Source: CAYUVH01 sp964448135
GTDB lineage: Bacteria; Verrucomicrobiota; Verrucomicrobiia; Limisphaerales; UBA8199
Direction: 5' to 3'
Length of the DNA stretch: 64,000 nucleotides
Assembly (NCBI GenBank): GCA_964448135.1
Contig: CAYUVH010000059.1
Location: forward strand, 124,001 to 188,000
Position numbers and translations under genes: made by a program. Positions within the stretch are counted from its first letter, which is position 1, and each line of letters starts with the position of its first letter. The notes under the pieces are model-generated. The model did no database searches. It was not told the origin of the DNA and worked only from the letters and a program-made list of their open reading frames with translations. Shown one piece after another: positions 49,672 to 58,665 of the stretch.

Positions 49672-49971
49672 ATGGGATGGGCAACCTTTCACATTGAAAA
49701 ACTCAAGCAAGGCGAGACCGTTCAATTTCGTCCGCGCGGCAACTCCATGGTGGGCAAGATTTCTTCGGGCCAGTTGTGCACCGTGATGCCGGTGGACCCG
49801 AACACGTTGGAGGTGGGAGACATCGTGCTGTGCAAAGTTCGCGGTTCCGAATACCTGCATCTCGTAAAAGCCAGGCAGGGCGCGCGGTTCCAAATCGGCA
49901 ACAACCGCGGCCACATCAATGGCTGGATCGGCGCGAAGGGAATTTTCGGCAAATGCGTCCGCGTGGAATAG
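49672..49971 (+). CDS. S24/LexA-like peptidase-fold protein without DNA-binding domain
   Basis: 99 aa. FRPRGNSMVGKISSGQLCTV is the Ser loop of the S24/S26 clan (GxSM), TLEVGDIVLCKVRG follows, and LHLVKARQGARFQIGNN has a Lys where the catalytic Lys is expected. It resembles the C-terminal half of LexA or a minimal signal-peptidase-like module, with no helix-turn-helix or membrane anchor. ATGs at 49633 and 49648 are also in frame; I prefer 49672 because family-like sequence begins at MGWATFHIEKLK. Confidence 0.65.
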   Translation: MGWATFHIEKLKQGETVQFRPRGNSMVGKISSGQLCTVMPVDPNTLEVGDIVLCKVRGSEYLHLVKARQGARFQIGNNRGHINGWIGAKGIFGKCVRVE

Positions 49972-50006
49972 GCCAACTACCTCCAGCGATCACTGATTAC
50001 TGCCCG

Positions 50007-52832
50007 CTACCCCGCATCCAAACTATGTATCGCATGCCGCAACCGTCGCTCGATGGCCTGGTGTCGTTCGACGGCCAGCACTTTCTCGCCGGTTAATTCG
50101 CGGACGTAGAAGCTGTCAATCACCGCGCCTTTCTCCGTCGCAATCTTCGCGGCGGAAATATCCAGTTCCAGCTCGGTCAGCGATTCGGAAATCATGTACA
50201 GCACGCCGACGCGGTCTTCGGTTTCGATTTCGATTACCGTGCGCGAGTCGGAGGCTTCATTGTCAAAATGGATGCGGGTGGGAATTCGTTCGCCGGTGTA
50301 ATCCTGGTAGATGGGGCGGGTGATTTTCTTTTTCCGGATCAGTGCCGGAAAGTCAACCGTCTCCCCGGTGAGCGCCCGGTTGATCACGTCCTCAAAATTC
50401 TCGCGTTGCGCGCGGTCGGCGAGATTGCCCGTGCGCGCGTCGGCCACGAAAAAAGTGTCAAGGACGACGCCGTCCGTGCGGGTAAAGATGCGGGCGCTGA
50501 AAATGTTGAGGCCCGCCGCGCTGAAGCTTCCCGCAATCTTGCGAAACAGTCCGGCGCGGTCCCAGGTGCAGATTTTGACATTGTTGCCGCCGCGATCGGG
50601 ATCGTTTTGCCAGCTGACGACCGGCTGGAGCGCATTCTCGGCATCGGCGACCTGCCGATGCATGAATTCATGCGTCAATCCGAGGTCCTCCAGGATTTCC
50701 GCCGAGGCGTGGCTTTGGAAATAGCGCGCCGGCAGCGTCTCGAAATGCGCCTCCAATTCCTCCTGGCTGATCTCCTTCGGCAATTCCTTGATCAGTTGCC
50801 CGTGCAACGACTCAAGCTGCTGTTCCTCCGCGCGGATGAATTCCGTTCCGCCGGTCAACAAGCGCCAGGCCTTTTCGTAAAGCGACCAGAGCAGCGCGTC
50901 CTTGAAACTGTTCCACAATTTATCGCTCGTCGCCTGCGCGTCCGCGAAGGTCAGCAGTGTGAGCAGCTCGAGGTTCTCGGTATGCTGCACCTGTTGGGCG
51001 AATTGCCGGATCACCGCGGGATCATCAAGGTCGCGGCGCTGCGAAACGCTCGCCATGATCAGATGATGCTCGATGATCACCCGCAACGTCTCGGTCGCCG
51101 AGGCATCCAGCCCCAGCCGGCGCGATACGCGCAACGCCGCTCCGGCGCTGGCCTTGGCATGGGCGCCATGCCCGTCCGATTTGCCCACGTCGTGCAGCAG
51201 CAAACCGAGGTAGAGCAAAAACGGCCGGTCCAGTTCCTGGAAGATCGCCGAATACGCGTTGTGCGGTGCGTGGCCGGCTTCCCAGATGCGGTCCAGCTGC
51301 TCGAGGCAAACCAGCGTGTGCTCGTCCGCGGTGTATTGGTGATAGAATTCGTGCTGCACGAGGCAGGTCAGTTTCCCGAATTCGGGAATGTATTTGCCCA
51401 GCAGACCGACCTCATGCATCGCGCGCAAAATCGGGGCGACGTTTCCGCGCTGGTTCATGATCTGCAAAAACGTTTCGCGCACGTGCGGCTCGCGCAGGAA
51501 CGCGCGGTCCACGAGCGAGAGCTGGTTGCGAATCAACTGCGCCAGATCGGGATGGAGTTTCAGCCCGCGCTGCTGCGCATGCAAAAACACGCGCATGAGC
51601 CGGCGCGGTTGATCACGGAAGACGCGGTTGGACGCGGCGACAATCTGGCCGTCTACAAAACGGAAACCGTCCACGGGTTCCGGCGCGGGTTGTTGCCGCC
51701 GCGGCAGCAGCCGCGTCAACCGGCCCGGCAGCCCAAAACGTTCCATGCGCGTTGGCTCCCGTGGCAGCAATGCCATCCGTTCCTCCAGCGTGCGGGTGAG
51801 CAGGTAGATATTGCGGAAATGCTGGTACAGATCGCGCATGAATGCTTCAATGCGCTTGCTCGGCGAACGGTCGCGATAACCGAGGTTGTAGGCGACCGCC
51901 GGTTGCAAACTCTTGCTGAGCACATCCATCGCTCGGTTGGTGTGGTAATGCATCTCCGTGCGCACGCGCAAAAGAAAATCATACGCCGCCTCGAGTTGTT
52001 TGCGCTCGCTTTCGCCAATGAATCCCTGCGCCTTGAGGTCTTTCAGCGAACGCGTGCGATACTTGAAAAACGCCATCCACAGCAGGTTTTGAAAATCGCG
52101 CAGCCCGCCGCAGCCGCTTTTCAAATTCGGTTCCTGCATCGAGGCTGAATTACCGAACTTCGCCCGTCGCGCCGCCTGGTCCGCCATCCGTTGCGGAATG
52201 TATTCGTGCTCGTGGCCGGCCACGCATTTGCGCACGATCGCGCTCTGGAACTTCGTGAAGAGCGCTTCATCCCCGGCAATCAGGCGCGCTTCGATCAGTG
52301 AAGTCTTGGCCTGCATGTCGCCATTGGCCACGTTGACACATTCATCGATCGTCCGCACCGAGTGCCCGACCTTCAAACCCAAATCCCACAGCGGATACAA
52401 CACCCCATCCAGCAGCTTGGACAAGTGCGGCAGTGGCCGGCTCACCACGACCTGGCGGTTGTGCAGGAACATGAAATCCATGTCGCTGTGCGGATTCAAC
52501 TCCGCCCGCCCATAGCCGCCGATTGCCACCAGCGAAACTTGCGGAAACTCCCGCCTTGCCTGTTCGGAGAGGTTGCTCCGTGCCGTCTCCCAGAGGTAAC
52601 GCAACAGCACATCCATCATCGCCGCGCGCGCGCGACAGATCTCCAACCCGCCCCCGCCGGCGCGATGCAGGATCTTGAGGCGGTGCGATTCCACCTTGAG
52701 GAACGTTTTGTAGCGCCCCAGTTCCTGGGTCGCCATCCGTCCCGGCGGCAGCGTGAGCCGCGCCGCGGCGTTCGCTTCCGTCTTGCGCAATAAATCCTGC
52801 ATTCGCGGGCCATTTTGGGTGCAATGCGGCAT
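50007..52832 (-). CDS. glnD: [protein-PII] uridylyltransferase/uridylyl-removing enzyme
   Basis: 941 aa. The nucleotidyltransferase domain (about 80-330) has IGGYGRAELNPHSDMDFMF. An HD hydrolase domain follows with LLHDVGKSDGHGAHAKA and IIEHHLIM. Two ACT domains close the protein (CTWDRAGLFRKIAGSFSAAG; TEDRVGVLYMISESLTELEL). GlnD adds or removes UMP on PII proteins according to glutamine. The start at 52832 (MPHCTQNGPRMQDLLRK) is chosen because the further 66 codons upstream lie in a dispersed repeat. No glnB is nearby. Confidence 0.93.
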   Translation of the reverse strand: MPHCTQNGPRMQDLLRKTEANAAARLTLPPGRMATQELGRYKTFLKVESHRLKILHRAGGGGLEICRARAAMMDVLLRYLWETARSNLSEQARREFPQVSLVAIGGYGRAELNPHSDMDFMFLHNRQVVVSRPLPHLSKLLDGVLYPLWDLGLKVGHSVRTIDECVNVANGDMQAKTSLIEARLIAGDEALFTKFQSAIVRKCVAGHEHEYIPQRMADQAARRAKFGNSASMQEPNLKSGCGGLRDFQNLLWMAFFKYRTRSLKDLKAQGFIGESERKQLEAAYDFLLRVRTEMHYHTNRAMDVLSKSLQPAVAYNLGYRDRSPSKRIEAFMRDLYQHFRNIYLLTRTLEERMALLPREPTRMERFGLPGRLTRLLPRRQQPAPEPVDGFRFVDGQIVAASNRVFRDQPRRLMRVFLHAQQRGLKLHPDLAQLIRNQLSLVDRAFLREPHVRETFLQIMNQRGNVAPILRAMHEVGLLGKYIPEFGKLTCLVQHEFYHQYTADEHTLVCLEQLDRIWEAGHAPHNAYSAIFQELDRPFLLYLGLLLHDVGKSDGHGAHAKASAGAALRVSRRLGLDASATETLRVIIEHHLIMASVSQRRDLDDPAVIRQFAQQVQHTENLELLTLLTFADAQATSDKLWNSFKDALLWSLYEKAWRLLTGGTEFIRAEEQQLESLHGQLIKELPKEISQEELEAHFETLPARYFQSHASAEILEDLGLTHEFMHRQVADAENALQPVVSWQNDPDRGGNNVKICTWDRAGLFRKIAGSFSAAGLNIFSARIFTRTDGVVLDTFFVADARTGNLADRAQRENFEDVINRALTGETVDFPALIRKKKITRPIYQDYTGERIPTRIHFDNEASDSRTVIEIETEDRVGVLYMISESLTELELDISAAKIATEKGAVIDSFYVRELTGEKVLAVERHQAIERRLRHAIHSLDAG

Positions 52833-52858
52833 GAAGACAAGCGTGGGGGAGTAAATGA

Positions 52859-52986
52859 CGAAGCACGAATGACGAATGAAGAAGGAAATCCGAAGCCCGA
52901 AATCCCAAGAGCAACTCTTAATCGTCCTTTGGTGTGTTCGGGTTTCGGCATTCGGGCTTCTTTCGTCATTCGTCATTCGTGCTTCG
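52859..52986. repeat. 128-bp inverted repeat, MITE/REP-like
   Basis: The left arm begins CGAAGCACGAATGACGAATGA (52859-) and the right arm ends with the complementary ATTCGTCATTCGTGCTTCG (-52986); GAAGCCCGAA and TTCGGGCTTC continue the pairing. It separates divergent glnD and the ECF sigma gene and extends both reading frames artificially. A partial copy is at 45272-45308 and related GAAATCCGAA words are at 10675-10700. Confidence 0.75.
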
Positions 52987-53062
52987 ACATTTTTCCCTTC
53001 CCCATCATTTTTCCTCCAACCTTGTGACACTTCCGGTGTTGGAGCATCATCTTATAAGCATT

Positions 53063-53671
53063 ATGTCGGCCGAGCAGGAAACGGACGCCACCCTGATGGA
53101 TCGGGTTAAACAGGGTGATCACACTGCTTTTGCCGAATTGGTGGACCGCTACAAACAGCCGGTCATGAACCTCGTCTACCGCATGCTGCGCGATCCCAAC
53201 GAGGCCGAGGACATTGCGCAAAACGTCTTTGTGCAAGTCCACAAGTCCGCCCAGCGCTACCAGGCCTCCGCGAAGTTTTCCACGTGGCTGTTTACGATCG
53301 CCCGCAATCTCTGTCTGAACGAAATCCGCCGCCGTTCCCGCCATCCGGCCGAGTCGCTCGAAGCTCCCCACGCCGAATACGAAGACCAACCCGCCCAACA
53401 GCATCCGGACCTCCAGACTGCGTTGCCCACGGATTCCTTGATGCACGGAGAGCTGACCGACCTGGTTGAGCAAGCCCTCGCCGGCCTGCCGGAAAATCAG
53501 CGCGTGGCCATCCTCCTTTGCCGCCAGGATGAACTGAGCTACGAGGAAATCGCCAAAGTCCTGGGTTGTTCCCTTTCGGCGACAAAATCCCTCATTCACC
53601 GCGGCCGGGAAGCCCTGAAATTAAAGCTGAAACCCTATCTCGCCAGCGGGGCCTGGAAAGAAGAACCCTGA
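53063..53671 (+). CDS. ECF RNA polymerase sigma factor
   Basis: 202 aa from ATG 53063 (MSAEQETDATLMDRVKQGDH). Sigma region 2 shows FAELVDRYKQPVMNLVYRML, DPNEAEDIAQNVFVQVHKSA and FSTWLFTIARNLCLNEIRR. An acidic linker follows, then region 4 with LPENQRVAILLCRQDELSYE, EIAKVLGCSLSATKSLIHRG. RpoE-like, directing a stress or envelope regulon. A longer frame from 52934 runs in the MITE-like repeat and was excluded. First gene of a three-gene operon with its likely anti-sigma factor. Confidence 0.94.
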   Translation: MSAEQETDATLMDRVKQGDHTAFAELVDRYKQPVMNLVYRMLRDPNEAEDIAQNVFVQVHKSAQRYQASAKFSTWLFTIARNLCLNEIRRRSRHPAESLEAPHAEYEDQPAQQHPDLQTALPTDSLMHGELTDLVEQALAGLPENQRVAILLCRQDELSYEEIAKVLGCSLSATKSLIHRGREALKLKLKPYLASGAWKEEP

Positions 53672-53747
53672 TGATTTCCGAGCAAAAACAGCGAAAAATC
53701 ACCGCAACTTCCGCCCCCAGGCGGGGTTTATAAGAAAGGTAAGAAGT

Positions 53748-54242
53748 ATGCCAAATGAACCGCTCGACAACCGCTGGCTTGAAGCCGGGTGGCGACGCAA
53801 GCTGAGCAAGGCCGAGGCCGCCGAATTGGAGGCCTGGCTGGCCGCCCATCCCGAATCCCGGGATTCGTGGCGCACCGAAACTCAATTGACCAGCCTGCTC
53901 AATCGCCTGCCGGAAGCCCCGGTGTCGAGTAACTTCACCGCCCGCGTCCTCCAGGCAGTCGAGCGCGAGCAGGCATCCGCGGAGCGCCGGCACTCCCCCC
54001 GTTGGTGGAACCGCTGGCTGCCGCGCGTCGCCTTCGCCGGCGCATTCGTTGTGCTGGGTGTGGCGGTCTTTTCGCATCAGAGCATCCGGCAGGCGCGCAC
54101 CGCCGACATCGGCAAGAGCGTGGTGGCCGTTTCGAGCGTCCCGTCGCTGCCGAGCGTGGAAATCCTCCAGGACTTCGATGCCGTCCGCGCGCTGCCGACC
54201 ACGCCGCCGGCGGATGAGGCGCTGCTCTCGTTGCTGCAATGA
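53748..54242 (+). CDS. membrane anti-sigma factor-like protein
   Basis: 164 aa. A helical N-terminal cytosolic part (RKLSKAEAAELEAWLAAHPE, SSNFTARVLQAVEREQASAE) precedes one membrane helix (VAFAGAFVVLGVAVFS, about 92-108) and a periplasmic tail. It has no zinc-binding HxxxCxxC, so it is not a classical ZAS protein, but position and layout after an ECF sigma gene support anti-sigma function. The stop overlaps the DUF3106 gene by 4 bases. Confidence 0.8.
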   Translation: MPNEPLDNRWLEAGWRRKLSKAEAAELEAWLAAHPESRDSWRTETQLTSLLNRLPEAPVSSNFTARVLQAVEREQASAERRHSPRWWNRWLPRVAFAGAFVVLGVAVFSHQSIRQARTADIGKSVVAVSSVPSLPSVEILQDFDAVRALPTTPPADEALLSLLQ

Positions 54243-55243
54243 TCCGCAAAATCTGCAAATCGCGCACACTGCTGGCAGGTTGGTTCGGCCTGGCGGCGAC
54301 CGGGACCATCTGGGCGCAAACCCCCGCCGCGCTTCCTCCCTCACCCTTGGACACGACCAATGTGCCGCCGTCCCTATCCAGCTTTACGTCGCTGGCGCGA
54401 AAATCGCCGGTGGCCATCTTCCGCGAGTTGCTCGCCACCAATTCCGCCGGGCGCCTCGCGTATCTGACCAATCGACCGCCGGAAACCCAGAAGCAACTCA
54501 AGGCAAAACTCCGCGAATATCAGGCGCTCAATCCGAATGAACGCGAAGTGCGGCTGCAAGTGACGGAGTTGCGCTACTATCTCTGGCCGCTCATGAATCA
54601 ACCCGCGGCCCAGCGGACGAACCAACTCAGCAGCCTGCCCGACAACATGCGTCCGCTCGTCGAATCCCGCCTCCGTGAGTGGGACGCGCTCTCACTGGAC
54701 GCACAAACCAACCTTTTGAAATACCAGGCCACGATTCTTTGGATGACTGAACTGGCCGCCTCCACCAATGCCCCGGCCGCCCAGGCCACCATTTCGCCGG
54801 AACGCCGCCGGATGCTCGAAAAAGGCGTGGAGAAATTTCAAGCCATGTCCGGGGAGGAACGCCAAAAGACGCTGGGCCTGTTCGACCAGTTCTTTCAGCT
54901 CACCACGGATGAAAAGCAGAAAGTGCTCAACACCCTTTCTGAACCCGAGCGCCAGCAGATGCAGCGCACCTTGCGCGCCTTTTCCCAGCTTACGCCCCAG
55001 CAGCGCTCCGATTGCATGCGCTCCTTCGAAAAATTTGCCTCCCTTTCCGTGTTCGAACGCCAGAAATTTCTGCGCAATGCCGAGAAGTGGAAACTCATGA
55101 CCCCGGCCGAACGCCAGGCCTGGCGCAACCTCGTCAGCCAGGTTCCGAACACGCCTCCCCTGCCTCCAGGCGCCGGCGGCCCACCCGCCCCCCGCGCGGA
55201 AAACAAAACCCGCCCGGGCATCCTTGCGACCAACGGCAATTAG
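54239..55243 (+). CDS. secreted DUF3106 protein
   Basis: 334 aa with a signal peptide (RTLLAGWFGLAATGTIWAQ). Repeated short helices with the DUF3106 rhythm: SGEERQKTLGLFDQFFQL, LSEPERQQMQRTLRAFSQL, SVFERQKFLRNAEKWKLM, TPAERQAWRNLVSQVP. The C-terminus is Pro-rich. Family function is unknown, but its fixed place after sigma and anti-sigma genes suggests a periplasmic sensor or effector. Confidence 0.87.
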   Translation: MIRKICKSRTLLAGWFGLAATGTIWAQTPAALPPSPLDTTNVPPSLSSFTSLARKSPVAIFRELLATNSAGRLAYLTNRPPETQKQLKAKLREYQALNPNEREVRLQVTELRYYLWPLMNQPAAQRTNQLSSLPDNMRPLVESRLREWDALSLDAQTNLLKYQATILWMTELAASTNAPAAQATISPERRRMLEKGVEKFQAMSGEERQKTLGLFDQFFQLTTDEKQKVLNTLSEPERQQMQRTLRAFSQLTPQQRSDCMRSFEKFASLSVFERQKFLRNAEKWKLMTPAERQAWRNLVSQVPNTPPLPPGAGGPPAPRAENKTRPGILATNGN

Positions 55244-55286
55244 CCCCTCACTCAGCGCGGCATACCACGGCTGACGCACCTAAATT

Positions 55287-55422
55287 CGTAGCGCAGACTT
55301 CCAGTCTGCTGTATCGCGGATTTCCAATCCGCAGGCGCCCCAGTCGCGACTCGCCTCACCGCTTTTCGACGCTCTGCCGACTTGGAAGTCGGCGACACAG
55401 CAGACTGGAAGTCGGCGCTACG
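55287..55422. repeat. 136-bp composite inverted repeat
   Basis: Outer arms CGTAGCGCAGACTTCCAGTC.. (55287-55312) and its complement (55397-55422) match over 26 bp with one mismatch. Inner stems include GCGGATT-TCC-AATCCGC. It fills most of the 317-base gap between DUF3106 and the GH27 gene, which otherwise shows no gene. Confidence 0.75.
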
Positions 55423-55560
55423 AAATCGTGGCAATCGGGCGTTATAGCAGAATATAGCAGAACTTAGATGCGTCTGTCCTGCGCGGCATACTGCCTGCGG
55501 TTGCAAGCGGAGCCCGATTCTGGAACATTGACGGCAGTTGTTTAACGCTGCCGCTCACTG

Positions 55561-57792
55561 ATGTTCAAAATCCCAGCCTCGATACTCGCCGCCGTTCTTT
55601 TTGGGCTCTCGCTGGCACAGGGATCAGGTACCAGCACTGATACGGCGTTCACCTATCAGGGACGGCTCAGCCAGTCCGGCGCGCCGGCCACTGGCACGTT
55701 CGACTTTCAGTTTTCCATCTACGACTCGGCGACGAACGGCGCGCTCAAAGCCGGACCTCTGCCCCTGCCCACGCAGGTTGTTTCCAGCGGTATTTTCCTC
55801 GCGCGGCTCGACTTCGGAAACCCCGCGCTGTTCAACGGCGAGGCGCGCTGGTTGGAGATCGCTGTCCGCACCAATGGCCTCGGTGGCTATACGACTCTCC
55901 AGCCCCGCCAGCAACTCACCGCCGCCCCCTACGCTCAATACGCCCTGAACGCCGGCACCGTATCCTCCACCGGCCTCGTGTCCGCGCTGCAACCCAGCGG
56001 CATCGTCACCAACGGCCAGGCCGGCGTCAGTTTTGTCGGCACCTTTACCGGGAGCGGCAGCGGTCTCACCAACCTGTTGATTCCGGGGCTGGCGTTCTCC
56101 AACTCCATTGTCCGCGATCTGGAGACACTGATCGTCTCCCAAGCGGGCACCACCGCCGCGAACGGCATCTACCACCATGACCCCGCGGCCGATAATGCGT
56201 CCTACGCTTACACCAACAAAAACTTCGTAATCCTCTACGACCTCGGCGAATTCAGCGGCGCTTTTTCCTACACACTCGGCAGCAATACCACGGCACTCTA
56301 CCTCGGCGGCGCGGACCCCACCGACCCGTGGCATGTCGCGAGCGGATCGAGCCCCGCGCCAGTGGCGGTTTACGGCTTGCTGACGAACATCATCACCCTC
56401 GGCCGGTTCGCCGGCGACGCGGGAAGCCTTGCCAATCTCAATGGCGGCGCCATCCAGCCCGGCACGATCGGGACCAACCAACTCGATGCCGCCGCCCGGG
56501 ATCTCGCGCCCTGGTTCAACGATAACCATTTCAATGGCGCATACATGACCAACGGTCCCCCGCCGCCATACTCGCTTGCCAGCCGCGCCCCGGTACCGTG
56601 GCTGGGTTGGAACTCCTGGAGTTCCCTGGAAGCCGGCGTCAACGCCACCGCCATCACGAACATCGTTAACACATGGAAAACCAACGGCATGCTCGCCGCG
56701 GGCTACGATTTAATCTGGGTTGATGACGGCTGGATGGCCGGCGCGCGCGATACCAGCGGCAACCTCACCGAGGATCCCATCAAATTCCCCGGCGGTATGA
56801 AGGCGCTGATCGATTACGTCCACGCCAGCGGCTTTCGCTTCGGGATCTACGTTTCGATGGGCACCGTGACCTGCGCCGGCCTCCCCGGCTCGCTCGGCCA
56901 CGAATTTCAGGACACCCTCCGCTTTGCCTATTGGGGTGTGGACGCCCTCAAAGTGGACGAGTGCGGCGTGGGCAACCTGCCCTTCTGGAGCAGTTATTTG
57001 CAGGTCGAACCCGATTTGATTTCCATCTGGGTCAATGCCGTCTCGTTCCCAAACATCTCGCGTCCCATCATCCTGGTCGCGACCGAATTCAACATCTTCC
57101 CCTGGACTCCCGAACGCTTGAACGCCTGGCAAAATCCCCAGGCCACCGTGGTCGGCAGCTTCCCGGGCCTGCTCAACGGCATCAGCCAGATGACCAACGG
57201 CCAATGGACCGGCCCCTACCCCGACCAACCGGGCCAGATCGGCCCGGGCCATTACAAGGAATCCATCGGCTTCTACGTCAACGCCACTCCCCCGGCTGTG
57301 CTGCGCAGCACCCTGAGCATGATGTCGATATTCGTGGACGGCATTCTGTTGGACGAGACTCCCAACACGACGAGCTTTCCCCTCGTCACGAATCCCCAAT
57401 TCCTCTCCATCCTCCGCGACCCCGCCTGTATCCGCGGCGATCTCAAAGCCAACTACGGCCCCGTGCAAATCTGGCTCCGCCCGCTCGGCTGGGCCCGCGA
57501 CCGCTTTGCCATCGTGCTTCTCAATACCGGTTCCAGTCCCGCGAACGTCACGGTAAACTTTCCCTCCCTGGGACTGCCTCAACTCTACAACGCGCTCGAC
57601 GTCTGGAGCGGCGCGACCGTCGCCAACTCGGCATCCAGCCTCAACGCCTCCGTCGCGGGCCAGGACTCCCGCCAGTTTCTGCTCACCCCGACATTCGGCA
57701 ACGGCATCACCACCAATCTCTCCGTCCTCCTGCCGGGCAACCAACCCGCCACCCTCTCCTTCAGCAACGGCATATTGATGCAGGTCAAATAG
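55561..57792 (+). CDS. GH27 alpha-galactosidase-like secreted protein
   Basis: 743 aa with a signal peptide (about 1-20). Residues about 25-135 form a beta domain (FTYQGRLSQSGAPATGTFDF) common in surface proteins of Verrucomicrobia and Planctomycetes. The GH27 TIM barrel starts near 338 with WLGWNSWSSLE, then DLIWVDDGWM, FRFGIYVSMGT and GVDALKVDECG, whose Asp466 is the expected nucleophile. The second catalytic Asp, normally in WRTxGD, is not evident: that place reads LNAWQNPQATVVGSFPG. The C-terminal about 180 residues are a beta-sandwich. It is either a divergent galactosidase or a carbohydrate-binding derivative. Confidence 0.8.
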   Translation: MFKIPASILAAVLFGLSLAQGSGTSTDTAFTYQGRLSQSGAPATGTFDFQFSIYDSATNGALKAGPLPLPTQVVSSGIFLARLDFGNPALFNGEARWLEIAVRTNGLGGYTTLQPRQQLTAAPYAQYALNAGTVSSTGLVSALQPSGIVTNGQAGVSFVGTFTGSGSGLTNLLIPGLAFSNSIVRDLETLIVSQAGTTAANGIYHHDPAADNASYAYTNKNFVILYDLGEFSGAFSYTLGSNTTALYLGGADPTDPWHVASGSSPAPVAVYGLLTNIITLGRFAGDAGSLANLNGGAIQPGTIGTNQLDAAARDLAPWFNDNHFNGAYMTNGPPPPYSLASRAPVPWLGWNSWSSLEAGVNATAITNIVNTWKTNGMLAAGYDLIWVDDGWMAGARDTSGNLTEDPIKFPGGMKALIDYVHASGFRFGIYVSMGTVTCAGLPGSLGHEFQDTLRFAYWGVDALKVDECGVGNLPFWSSYLQVEPDLISIWVNAVSFPNISRPIILVATEFNIFPWTPERLNAWQNPQATVVGSFPGLLNGISQMTNGQWTGPYPDQPGQIGPGHYKESIGFYVNATPPAVLRSTLSMMSIFVDGILLDETPNTTSFPLVTNPQFLSILRDPACIRGDLKANYGPVQIWLRPLGWARDRFAIVLLNTGSSPANVTVNFPSLGLPQLYNALDVWSGATVANSASSLNASVAGQDSRQFLLTPTFGNGITTNLSVLLPGNQPATLSFSNGILMQVK

Positions 57793-57802
57793 CGCTCGTG
57801 GT

Positions 57803-57845
57803 GGCAGGCGTCCCGCCTGCCGTAGAGCCGGGCGTCCCGCCCGGC
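57803..57845. repeat. tandem GTCCC-loop hairpins after GH27 gene
   Basis: GGCAGGCG-TCC-CGCCTGCC (57803-57821) and GCCGGGCG-TCC-CGCCCGGC (57827-57845) are two perfect 8-bp stems in tandem, followed by GGCC...GGCC. Very stable, but no T-tract; REP-like or attenuating. The rest of the 260-base spacer is pyrimidine-rich with no gene. Confidence 0.6.
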
Positions 57846-58053
57846 GGCCAAACATTGGCCGGCCCTACACCTCAGCTCCTTTCACTCGTCGCCCGACTCC
57901 CACGTTTCTCCCAGCTCTGCCAATCAATAACGCTGCCTGCTGTCTCCGTTCACCTACCCTTCCCTTCAGTCGCTTGTGTCCCTCTCGTCCCTTCCCCACT
58001 CCGCAGTATCAATCAAAGCAGACATCCGCCCCGCCCTGCGCTATCTTCGCGCC

Positions 58054-58665
58054 ATGCACAAAGCGCGGTTGGAAGCCTTCAGCGATGGCGTCATTGCCAT
58101 CATCATCACCATCATGGTGCTGGAGCTGAAGATTACTCCGGCATTACAGGAGCATCACCCCATCACGCTCCGGGATCTCGCCCCCTCGCTGCCTGTGTTC
58201 CTTAGCTACGTGCTGAGCTTTGTGTACGTAGGCATCTATTGGAACAACCACCACCATCTGCTCCACTGCGCCAAACATGTCAGCGGTTCCATCCTCTGGG
58301 CCAATCTCCATCTGCTCTTCTGGCTGTCGCTCTTTCCCGTAACCACCGCGCTCGTCGGAGAACACCATGGCCAGGAAGATCAATTGCCGGTCGCGCTCTA
58401 CGGGTTTGTGCTCCTGATGGCCGCCCTCGCATATTACCTTCTGCAACTACGGATCATGAAACATCAGGGACAGAACTCGCTGCTGGCCCAGGCGCTGGGC
58501 TCAGACTGGAAAGGCAAGCTCTCCCCGATCCTTTACCTCGCCGCCATCCCGCTGGCCTATGCCCGTCCCTGGATCGCCCTCGCCATTTACGTCCTCGTCG
58601 CCCTTCTCTGGCTCGTCCCCGACCGCCGCCTCGAACGCGCCCTCGCCACCCACGAACCTAAATGA
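58054..58665 (+). CDS. TMEM175-family potassium channel-like protein (DUF1211)
   Basis: 203 aa, six helices. The TM1 signature RLEAFSDGVIAIIITIMVLE contains the RxxxFSDGVxAI motif of bacterial TMEM175 channels, whose pore is lined by TM1 hydrophobic residues. FVYVGIYWNNHHHLLH is the conserved TM3 region. I place the start at ATG 58054. The stop overlaps the next gene by 4 bases. Confidence 0.9.
   Translation: MHKARLEAFSDGVIAIIITIMVLELKITPALQEHHPITLRDLAPSLPVFLSYVLSFVYVGIYWNNHHHLLHCAKHVSGSILWANLHLLFWLSLFPVTTALVGEHHGQEDQLPVALYGFVLLMAALAYYLLQLRIMKHQGQNSLLAQALGSDWKGKLSPILYLAAIPLAYARPWIALAIYVLVALLWLVPDRRLERALATHEPK

Noticed and set aside
50007..53030. GlnD start at 53030
   Set aside because: The extra 66 codons fall in the MITE-like repeat and have no family similarity.
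56710..57855. 381-aa minus-strand open frame
   Set aside because: Antisense to the GH27 gene, which has clear catalytic-family motifs.
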